From NCBI RefSeq assembly GCF_037975245.1, contig NC_092579.1:17493678-17557677 (forward strand): a stretch of DNA of 64,000 nucleotides, given 5' to 3'. A model generated the notes under the pieces. The model was not told where the DNA came from, made no database searches, and saw only the letters and a list, made by a program, of their open reading frames with translations. The translations under genes were made by a program, and so were the position numbers. The DNA comes from Apostichopus japonicus (Eukaryota; Echinodermata; Holothuroidea; Aspidochirotida; Stichopodidae). Below, piece after piece: positions 13,501 to 23,394 of the stretch; position 1 is the first letter of the stretch, and each line of letters starts with the position of its first letter.

Positions 13501-16500
13501 ACAATACTATACAGTGCTAGACTTTACTACAGCCAGACTTATATATGCATAATAATACTACTAACCTTAGAATCATCAAGTACAATCTCATGGAATGTGT
13601 CTGTTATAACCTCTACTATACAACCAGTGCTAGAAGATGATGATGACACACAGCCGGTGTCTTTCCTCCTGGCTGGAGAGCCACCGGATGTCAAATTACG
13701 ACGAAGTTCTCCATTAGTAAAGTTAAGTAGAAATTTTTGTAATGAGAGGACGGTGACATCTTCATCAAGAGGATGTAAATAAAATTCTTCATACTGGAAA
13801 AAAAAGGAGAAAGGATCAGAATATCAATTTCTGAGGTTAAAATTCCAAATAGTGAATTCCCACTAACACCATACAATTACGATATTTTTATAATAGCCTG
13901 GTGACTTTATATGATACGAACAAATTCACTGCATTTTGAATAAACAAAATAAATTATATTGAAGGCAGCAGGTGGCCATTTTTAAATAGGAGAACCTGGC
14001 AATTTTGGACTGTCTTTCAGTTGGGCTTGTAGCCACTTTAAGAATGATGTTGCAAAGATAACTGTTAGCGACTGATCAAATAATTGATGAAGTGTGCAAT
14101 GGTAGGAGGTTGTCTAAGTTTGCAAAATAAGAAGAAGAATCAGATGGAAACAAAACTCACCGTTAAGATTGTAATAATTTATTGTAAATTAACAAATTAA
14201 TGAGCTGCTCTTAGACCTACTTTAATGTTAACTAATTAAAAAAAAAAAAAAAAAAAAGGAAACCCTTACCTCTTCATCAATAATAATAGCTACATCACTT
14301 CTCTCATTCAACACAGTTTTCTCAACTCCAAGCCTCTCAGCTAGGACTGAAAAGTATTCCATACGGACGGCAAAGAAATTGACAGAGACATCGGCGATGC
14401 AACTGAGACCTCTAAAGGATTCTAAGACCTTTGCCGACTCCCTATCATATAAAGTTTCACATAAATGTTTTGTTTTATCTCCTTGCCCGTGAGATTCATT
14501 ACTACAATACACACAATCGTGGTCTACGGGGCGACTAGTTCTCCATTTTAAGGTCTGGTCGCAGACGTTGCTATGACGATTTACTAGGTTGTCTCTTGTG
14601 CAGCAGAGTTCACAGTGACTGAAAGGACTGTAGAAGTTATTCAAGTGTCTGCAGTTATTCGGAACTCCGAAGACGGTTTCTCCGAATAACGGCCACAGGG
14701 AATGGCAGGACTTGCCCGCGGTAACGGCACAGTAGTCCAAGTTAAAGCTATAAGAGACGGAAGACTGTTCGCAAATCTGGCAGACGTTTCCCCGGACTCT
14801 GACGGTCTCTGCGGGAACTACTGTTGCGAGTGACTGGCAGCAAGGCTTCGGTACGGTCGACTGAATACAATCCTCTGGAGAATGTGGACTTCTCTTCTCT
14901 TTTATGAACTTGATTATATCTTTTAAGGGCTCTTCCATTTCCTCGCATTGGTAATACTTCATGGCAACTTCTCTGAGCTGTGGGAAAGATCAAAACGCTG
15001 ATGCAGTTAGTAAGGTTTCAAGAAGCTTTGTGCTTCTTATTAAAGGGTTAAAGTGTTGAAAATAAATGTTGGCTTTGTGTTTCATTTTCTTCAACCCTGA
15101 CAAAAATAAAAAGCTCAATAACCTCCACATTCTGCAAGTGACAATATTTTCCAGTAAACGCATAAAACTCCCAATCTATCCATCATGCTCAGTTTCATAA
15201 TATTACTCAGCATTACAAAGTCAAAGTGGTCAATTTGGAAGTGTGTGACCATTGAAGACTGGAGCAACCAGACCTTCCAATGTCAATGGCAATGGTATAA
15301 TGTATCTTACATGCTAATTTTCCTAAATATTATTCATGATACCTTTGCCTACAACACATGTTTCATATCAACCCTTACTTCAAGCCCAAGAATGGTTGCA
15401 CAATTCAAATTTACTGCTTTGGAATTTTGGCTTATATATGGAGTGTTAGCTCAGTGGTTAACACGGGTGCCTTTCAATCATAAGGTCCCGAGTTCGAGTC
15501 ACTTCAAGATTAATGTATGTCGTCCAGTTACAGAGTTGTTGACAATTGACAATTCATAATCATGGATGTTAAATATGAATCTAAGAGACTGACTTTGGTC
15601 AGCTTGCATCTTTGATAAGCCCAATGAGGCATCTTCGCAGTTCCTGCTTGCAGGAGGATCTAAAATACAATACATATTAAGGAAAAGAGGTTGAGCAGAT
15701 ATGATGTTAAGTTATACACGAATCTGCTATTTGTTACGACTAGCATCATATTCACCAGCAGATATCACAAAGACGAGAAACGTATCAGAACAATATTTCA
15801 TCGATAACAGACTTCATTAACACTCACCATATAGTAATTATTCTGATAGCCTCTGTCTTCCTCATCAGTTGTAAATAACAGAAGCGCTGGACCCTTCATT
15901 ATTTGCTGTGATAATATAGTGCTTTTAACACCAGCAGGGGAAATCCATACTACTCTCTGTGGAAGGAAGGGGAAATAGTTACACATTTAGTCTAGTCATG
16001 AGTGGAGAGAAGGTTATTCTCGATATCTTCATATGAGAATTGCTTATTTATTTTCTTTTCCAATGTCTTGCTGAGAGGGGAGGGATAAATAATCCCAAGA
16101 AGTGGACAACGGAACCATTCTGCATGTTGGGAAAGAATTTTGTGGTGAATTTCATCTCAGACTCATTAGACTATTTTTGCGGTAATAAAATAAGGGGTTA
16201 ATCAACGGTCTAGCGTGCGTTACTCACAGGATTAATGCACGATCGGGGGATAATGCAAGCGATGCACGAGGGCGGAGCCCGAGTGCATCCAGCGATAGCA
16301 TTAACACCCGGAGTGCATTAATCATGTGAGTAACGCACGCTAGACCGTTGATTAACCCCGTTCATTCATACACTACCATTTGTGTGGGGGAAAAATCATA
16401 AAACAAAACATTTTTGGTTACATATAACCAAAGATTTATTAAAGTGATGCCCCGTAATTTTACCGTGCGTTACTCACAGGATTAACCACGGTCAGCTGAC

Positions 16501-19500
16501 CTCAATGGACCAATAGGATTTAGGAATCTTTACTAAGTATGAATGAACATCTGTTTAATGCTAAAAGGGTAACGATATAAACTCTGCTAAATGTAATTGA
16601 CACATTGAGAGACATTAATGTTGAAAACCCGACTAGATCCTTTCCACTACCGGTATTTAACATGCCCTGCCCTTTTGTTTTTTGAAAAAGCCAAGCAAAG
16701 TTTATGAAAAGCTTTATGATATTCCATTCAGATAGATTTTTTGAAGTGCATTTCATGATGTATGACAAGATTCATTAATTTTCCCTAAAATGTCTCATGT
16801 ACCTGTTCTCTGGCTTCTCCATAAACAAACGACAAAATATTTGCAGCTTTAAATCTCTCAGTTGGTGGAAAAGTCTAAGAATGAAAGAACAACAAACAGA
16901 CAAATTTATTTTCTTACAAGTGCAATGTACTGTGTGAATTCTATGAAGTTTTTATCAGTTCAAAACCATGCGAGTAGCCAGTTACGAATCAAAAAAGTTA
17001 CCAACAACACCACGTTCTACTCCAATATTTCTATGCCAAGTAGGCTAGCCTATAAAACTTAGGCCAGAGGGCCAGCTTATAAAAAACTTTATAGCTTATA
17101 TAAATTTCAAAATTTAAATATGTCACTGTCTCAACAACCACTGCGTGGCATGTGTTTTCAATTTTCATCCAAATATAAACTTATTTATAATACTTTCATA
17201 CTAATTTGGTGATAAATTCTTTGTATAACATATTCATTGCATCATTCCAAACAGGACATTTACTCTTTTTCATCCTTAAATGTTGCTTTATACTTCAATT
17301 TTAATATTTTTTATACACTATATCTGTTGTGAAAGTGTAGGAAATCTATTCCAAATATTTATTATTAAATATATAGTTTGTTTTGATAAGTAAATTTTGT
17401 TATTAGTGCAACAAACTAACATTATCTATGGCAGAGGTCAAACTGCATATGCTCCCAGGAGCATATATTATTCTATGAGTGACAAACTATTAAAGAATGA
17501 CCTCATCTAACAGTGACAAATGGAGCCCTTCTTTCAAATTGCCTTTCATGGCTTCAAGCCCCCATTGATTTGCAAGAAGATCTTTAGTGATTGTAGCCTC
17601 CATTATACAGCCCATGGCTTGTATAACTCACTTCCAGTTCATTTAAGATCATAAGATAGTTTAACCTTGGCATTAAAACTTTACATTCTTCTAAAAGTTA
17701 TTAAGTGGTCTCTTTAACTTGCAACAGTAATGGAGCCACCATGGATATAACCCTTAGTCTAAGAATTATTACTGTAGTAATTTATTACAATTATTACAAC
17801 AAGGTTAACAGCTCCCTTTTGTACAAAGACCTTATCATAATATGACATATACAAGAGACTTACTACAGTATAATTGAAATTCCTCAATAGCACCAATGAT
17901 TGTGAGTGATTTAACCCTAGGTCCCTGGCGAGGTCTAATTTTGTGACTACTCCAAACGGTGTCGGGTGGATGGGGTCCTTCTCCAAGGATGACAGGGCAG
18001 CTTGATGGAAAGAGGCCAAACCAGGAGGGGTAAGAGTAGATGTAAAGTTGAAGTAGGCAATGGCAATAGTCTAGAGGGGGGGGGGGAGAGGAAAAACAGA
18101 GAGAAGTATGCAATTATTAAGTGGCTTATTTGAATTGATTTCTTACAGCTTAGAATATATAGAAATAAACTGATTGTTGGTATGGTCTCTAACATAGTCC
18201 TGTTCTTTTTTTTCTTTTTTTTTTAATAATCTTTCTTTTCTCCAGCTTTTAGAGGTAATTAACAGATTTTCCAACTCTCCAGTTCTGATAGCCAACATAG
18301 TCTGAACTTCTTTGAACTTATCCAGTCATTCTTAAGTGAGCATGTAGGAGGGTATACAAGATTGACAAAAGTTGTAAATAAATACAGTGAAAAGATATCT
18401 CAATGGTGAGTTGGTCATCAATTTGAATACAAAAGGAGTCCCCCATGTTGTCATGACTTTATTTACAATGTATGCAAGGTACAGCTTTAAACTGAGGTCA
18501 CTTTCACATTGGTACCTTGAAAATCAATTTTTGTTTCACTTAGGGGACAGGGAACCCCTCAACTCAGACCCTTCCCACAGGACAGTAACCACCTTTTTCT
18601 CCTTTCTTCAGATACAATATGGTAACTGTATGATCATGCAACATTGTAGTACTCTCTAGAACAAAGTGTTCTTTCAGGAAAACTGAGTATTTGTTAGAGT
18701 ACAACTTACATCATCCTCAGCCCTCAAGGCAAGGACATCTTCCTCTCTCTGGACGTAAGTGAAAGGATTTCGTAACTTCTTCAAAAACTTTCTCATCTCT
18801 GGAAGTTTCTGAATGCCTGTAAATTGGACGCCTTCCCTACCGAGCACATGGCCAACGAATATAGGATACATCGGTGGTTTCACTCTGGACTTGCAGCTCC
18901 CATATGGCCACCAGCAATTTACAGCAACAAAGGTAACCTGTGAATGGGAAAGAAAACATTTGAAAAGCTGGCCGCATAGCAATTTAAACACATTGTTTAT
19001 TTCTTGGTAAGTTAAATCAATTTCATTGCATATAAAGTTAAGGTTAGCCATGAGATCTACAATATTTATTTCCCTTTCAAAGATGATTTATAGAGTACAT
19101 ATTTGTATCTGTTAGTTCATATGGCATACTGAATACAGGAAGTACATTTATGGTTACAAAGTTTTTACAGTACAAAGATTGCATGAGATGGGATTTGATC
19201 AATACGATTTGACTCTTGGAGTTGACATTTTCGCTAAATAGTATTTATAACATACACAGTCTCAACGCTGCTACAAAACAAGATTCATGCATTCTGTGAA
19301 TATGTTAATGAGCATAAAGTACCACTTCTTCAAATTCCTTGGCGAGAAGATCAAATTCCTTGGCAGCATCCAGAGAGGCTGTATCCCAATGTGCATAGTA
19401 CATCACCATCCACTCTTCCGTCCTAGACAATTTAATGAACTCTAGAGTTGCCTGAAGGTCTCCCAAGTAAAAATCTACCACTGGTGATTCATCTCCAAAT

Positions 19501-20265
19501 AATGGAGCAGGAAGAGGAGGAGGCTGAATGTGTCCCCTGAAGGAGAAAAGATGGGTATTTGGGTACTGTGCAACAATTCTGCTTCAATTGGACAATTTTT
19601 CTAATGCTTATCATACCACTCTATACTGTTCACATTTTGAGGCACCCAACCTAACAGCACAAACAGTTCCTTAACTTTATTTAATGGAAATAGAATATTC
19701 ATACTGCTCATACTGTCTGTGCAAGTGCTTTGAAGCATAACAGTAAAGTGTTTTGAAATATTTTACACGAATACCAACTGGGTAAACAATTTCCAGTACT
19801 TAGGCTCGTCTATTCAAATTGAGGATTTTGTGGTGTGACATCAACCCAATTTTCCAGACAACAGAAGATCTAGACTACTACAACAAATACTCTTACCAAA
19901 TTATCCACATTCCTTACTTAACTTAAGAAATTAAATTGTCTTCACATTAAGATAGATTACCAACTCCTTCTCTCAGTAAAATTTAACTTTGGTTGTCATA
20001 CATGAGTCACATGACAATATATAGCCAGGTTGGGTGTTGCTGAGAGAAACCAGTGGGCACCACAGTTTGGAAAAATTTCTCCAGATGTTATCAGTTTTAC
20101 AGCACAGAAATAGCTGTTTATTACAAACCTGTTTTCATCAAATTGATTGACGAAGAAAAGAAGAGAAAAGGCCAACATGAGACTGACGGTTTCTGGATTT
20201 CTTGCCATGCTATTCAGGATAGACACTACCAATGCGTGAACTTGGCAAAATAGCTCCACTGTCAT
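10572..20265 (-). CDS. TXNDC11: Thioredoxin domain-containing protein 11, complete ten-exon gene
   Basis: Minus-strand exons in transcription order: 20129-20265, 19323-19536, 18710-18937, 17864-18070, 16803-16874, 15828-15956, 14270-14977, 13566-13793, 11985-12097, 10572-10737. All join in phase and encode 733 residues (714 if the second Met at 20208 is used). An N-terminal hydrophobic anchor (SLMLAFSLLFFV) is followed by a first thioredoxin-like domain (VTFVAVNCWWPYGSC), then VIDs typical of the family such as IAIAYFNFTSTLTPP, a Cys-rich central exon, and a last thioredoxin domain with YTPWCGACKR. Known TXNDC11 proteins are ER membrane proteins linked to EDEM-dependent ERAD and DUOX maturation. 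Odd points: the first domain has AHWDTAS where human has a Cys-containing site, and the protein stops at QHSS without the C-terminal coiled coil of vertebrate forms. A polyadenylation signal follows at 10298-10303. Confidence 0.88.
11985..12097 (-). CDS. TXNDC11: TXNDC11 exon 9: CGAC active-site exon
   Basis: This 113-base exon encodes NVVLLYYTPWCGACKR, the only CxxC thioredoxin active site in the predicted protein, and ends with two bases of an Arg codon completed by exon 10. Its acceptor (TTTCTTTAATACAG) sits at the edge of the tandem array described at 12098-13510, so the array supplies its polypyrimidine tract. Confidence 0.88.
12098..13510. repeat. ~180-bp tandem array (8 units) inside TXNDC11 intron 8
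   Basis: Eight head-to-tail units; the phrase CAGCCAGAATATGC or CAGCCAGAAATAC recurs near 12160, 12340, 12522, 12702, 12880, 13059, 13236 and 13412. Units 12712-12987 and 13067-13342 are almost identical with a 355-bp offset, so a two-unit higher-order repeat has also been duplicated. Each unit contains, on the minus strand, TTTCTTTAATACAG, the same sequence that forms the acceptor of TXNDC11 exon 9. Long open frames in this stretch are only the repeat read through and are not genes. Confidence 0.93.
14270..14977 (-). CDS. TXNDC11: TXNDC11 exon 7: large Cys-rich central exon
   Basis: A 708-base phase-0 exon (236 codons) from CCCACAG to GAAGAG/GTAAGG. It begins LREVAMKYYQCEEMEE and carries many cysteines in pairs, such as KPCCQS, NVCQICEQ and FSHCELCC, matching the cysteine-rich linker between thioredoxin-like domains in TXNDC11. 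It ends at VAIIIDEE. A 22-base poly-A (plus strand) lies just beyond the donor in the intron. Confidence 0.86.
15440..15675 (+). mobile_element. tRNA-derived SINE in TXNDC11 intron 6
   Basis: The head GTGTTAGCTCAGTGGTTAAC (A box) and GAGTTCGAGTC (B box) is tRNA-like, followed by a body with GTCGTCCAGTTACAGAG and a 3' end TGCTTGCAGGAGGATCTAA. The body and tail recur at 28380-28657 in TMEM180 intron 2, which shows a dispersed family. It is inserted antisense to TXNDC11. Confidence 0.7.
16194..16359. mobile_element. Foldback MITE with 47-bp inverted arms, TXNDC11 intron 5
   Basis: The left arm starts GGGGTTAATCAACGG and the right arm is its reverse complement ending CCGTTGATTAACCCC. The arms match over 47 bases with a single mismatch. 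The centre contains another palindrome (GAGGGCGGAGCCC between TGCAC and GTGCA). A partial copy of the arm (GTGCGTTACTCACAGGATTAA) recurs at about 16464-16484, so the family is repeated locally. Confidence 0.75.
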
Positions 20266-20359
20266 ATCTTTTATAATTGCCAAATACTGCTTCAAGAAAT
20301 GGTAGAATCGAAGTCAACCAAAGCAAAGCTATGAAGCAATTAACTTTACTAAGGATCAT
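20210..20359 (-). other. Upstream ORF overlapping the TXNDC11 start
   Basis: A 49-codon frame starts at ATG 20359 and stops with TAG at 20210-20212, one base before the ATG at 20208. It begins MILSKVNCFIALLWLTS, which resembles a signal peptide. It is out of frame with TXNDC11. If transcribed it would be a uORF ending right at the second candidate TXNDC11 start; it may equally be chance. Confidence 0.3.
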
Positions 20360-20929
20360 TTCTTCTGCTGATTGCAATCATGACCTGGGAAAGAAATAAG
20401 GCAAAAGATATCTCTAAATGTTTATCTTGTGAAATGTCAAACATGCTAGCAAATTGTAATGTAAGTCTCTTTAACTTTGCATATATGTTCCAGTATTTGG
20501 ATACTCTCACATGGTATACAGATACGAGTATTGCTGGTTGGGTTAAACATTCAGCCTAATCTTAACCATTGATATGTAACTTTGGCTACCGTGGGCCTAG
20601 GCTACGCTTTAGGCCTAACCTAGGCCTAGGCTAACTTAGTTTAGGGCTAGGCTAGGCCAGTTAAGCTCACTGTGTTTCCAAGCCATTGTGAGTGGGATGT
20701 GAATTTGCTGAGATATCTTAATGAGTTGTGAAGTTTCATAGTCTCACCGCACTTATTCCTTCATCTACTGAGTACTGGATATGTTATATATCATAGGACT
20801 GTCTGTGGCTTCGCTGATCTTATCCTTACGTAGTATAGTGATTCCTGTAATAGTAGATGGGGGCGGCCATGTTGAATGTATACGGCTATGGTAGGCCATA
20901 CGGGATATAATTGCTGTTTTAATGTCCGT

Positions 20930-21325
20930 ACGAATTAAAATTATTACCGGTATTAATTCTATTAATTACCGGCATTATTTCTCAGCCAATCACCATGCAG
21001 CTTCATTTGCCAGTATTAAACATATTAGAGAAAGGTTTTAATTCTAATATATGCGGACATAAAAGCATTTATGTCCTTCATAAATACATTATGTGCCTGC
21101 AACACATAAATTATGTGCCGGTATCAAGAACATGAAAATGAATATATGCCGACATTAAATGGTATATCTACCGGTAATTTAGTAGTATTAATACCGGCAT
21201 TTAATAGGCCATTCGCATAAGCGAATTTTGAGCTTGTCATATACCGGTATTAAATAGAATTAATACCGGCATTAAATATAATTAATACGGACATTAAATA
21301 GAATTAATGCCGGCATTAAATAGAC
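20930..21325. repeat. AT-rich degenerate repeat built on TTAATACCGGCATTAA
   Basis: The phrase TTAAT-ACCGG-(C/T)ATTAA and close variants (GCCGGCATTAAATAG, ACCGGTATTAAATAG, ACGGACATTAAATAG) occurs many times over about 400 bp, most regularly at 21190-21320 with spacing of about 24 bp. The motif is nearly palindromic around CCGG. Confidence 0.6.
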
Positions 21326-22113
21326 CAATCACATCATTAGCCTAGCTAATTTATACTAGAATTTTAAATTTCTGCCCCTCAAACTTCAATTACTTCATCT
21401 CACAATTTCGATTTCTTCCAGTCATTTCGACTTTGTTTATTCTAATAAAACCCTTTAAAACCCGAGACAAAAGCACGGTCATCGCATCCGCGATCATGCA
21501 TATACGTGATGAGCGGTTAAAAAAAATCTTCTTTTTTTTGTTCTCCTTCAATACGTGCCTAGAATCATGAGGTTGCGCCCTATACTGACTAATGGGCAGA
21601 GGTTATACAGTGAATATCGGTTAGACTGGGCTACCCATGCAGTCTCTGGCTAAGATGACTAAATTTCTTGAAAAGTGTGATCAAAATAAGCCTGCCTGCA
21701 ATCGACATGAGTTACTTAATCGGAAACGAAGGCGTGTATTTCAATTTTGCCATTTGGTTTCTCTGAGTTTTCGTTCAGGTGATCATTTATATGATGTTCC
21801 ATTCAATGAAACCACTAACTTTATTTTGACTTGACAATATTATTGTGCATACTGACTTATCTCAGTACTTGTTTGCCAAATTTAAACTTCGACCTTACCA
21901 GCTTACTACACTAAAAGCTCAGTAAAAATGACACCATATTCTATGCAATTTTCATATAAATATTCATTACTTTTATTGAGTTATCTGTCGTTAAGAATTT
22001 GGAGCCCAATAAAATTCGCCAAATTTATTAACGATTCCGTAGATTGTACGAATTTCAATCAAAATTTGCAAGCCCGCACAACTAATCATGCGTCAATCAT
22101 ACCCCTGTTTTCA

Positions 22114-22705
22114 GGGACGTAGCTAAGGCCTGGTGATGGGTGGGGGGGGGGTACGGTGTAGTGGCTGAAAATCCAACTGGATGGGTTTTGAAGCCAGAAA
22201 ATTCCGACTCCTGGTTTGTATCCCCCCCCCCCAGTCCTCGCGCTACTCGTTAACGATACAGTCAGTGTCACTCAGACACCAAATCTTTCGCGACTGCACT
22301 TTTGTTCCGAACTTTTTTCGATACATTTGTACCCACTGGCACTCATTTCACAAATTTATTAGCCCCCCCCCCACCCCAACCAAATATTTTTTTGAAAATT
22401 CGGGCAATATGCTGATAACTTTTCGGGCACCTACTGAAAGAAAGATTATTTGCAATGTGTTTTTTAGTAGTTAAACTTATATTATTATTACCATTAATAT
22501 TGCAACGACTTCCCCAATAATTATAACCAATATGGAAGGGTAATAACTCGGACATGATTATGTTATTGGCATGCGACGTAAAAACCGATGCATGCCTATA
22601 TTATGATATGCACATTAACATGTGGAACGCGCGAAATTTTGGTTATATTTCTCGGGCAGGTCGTTATAGTCCCCCCCCCCCCCAATCAAATTGGGCTCCT
22701 ACGCC
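22114..22705. mobile_element. Possible non-autonomous hAT-like element
   Basis: CAGGGACGTAGCTAAGGCC at the left and CTCCTACGCCTATGG at the right face inward with C/G-rich runs next to each end, as in the clearer MITE copies at 23053 and 51400. Internal sequence shows no coding capacity. No target-site duplication was found, so the boundaries are tentative. Confidence 0.3.
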
Positions 22706-23052
22706 TATGGCGGTATTTCTATTAGGCATTTTTTTAAGTATTCAAAATCATACGAAGTTTCTTACGTTGGAGGATAGGAATCGCGAGATAAAATTTTCTT
22801 AAGTGGCATGGAAAACGTGATAAATATGACTGATTACTAAAGGTCAACTTTGACCGAAATTTTTAGGTCATGCACAATCACAGGAATAAATGAATAGGCC
22901 TAGATAAACTAGAGTGCGACAGTCGGAAATTCCGACTGCCGCACTCCAATTTTCCAACTATCATCAGTTTTACCAAGTTTGGGGTGAGATACCCACACAC
23001 CCTATAACTTTCAGTTTCGTGGCTAGCCTGTCTTGAGTCCATTCTCTTGAAT

Positions 23053-23394
23053 CATTGGCGTAGGAAGGTACTTTTGAGTGGGGGGGCTGAAGACTGATGG
23101 CCGGCCTGGGGGGGGGTCCTCCCCTTTGGATTTTTTTTGCATTTCCAGGTGGCCTCAGATGCATTTTGGTGCAATATAGCACACTTCAACACCCAATCCA
23201 TTTTGTAAATAATTTTGCATTTTCACCTGGCCCTATAGATGCAATTTGGTGCTCCAAATGAGATTTTTTTCTCATTTGGAAATAAAAAAGGGGTTTTCTG
23301 ACTCGCGGAGCGGGGGGGGGCGGAATGATACTTCCGCCCCCATATTTTTCACTGGGGGGCTGGCGCCCCCACCCCCCCGGTTCCTACGCCCTTG
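23053..23394. mobile_element. hAT-type MITE with 8-bp target-site duplication
   Basis: The ends CATTGGCGTAGGAAGG and CCGGTTCCTACGCCCTTG are inverted repeats, and the element is flanked by identical TCTTGAAT octamers at 23045-23052 and 23395-23402. An 8-bp duplication with C(A)xxGGCGTAG ends fits the hAT superfamily. The inside is non-coding, rich in G and C runs, and aligns in opposite orientation with the copy at 51400-51765. Confidence 0.85.
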
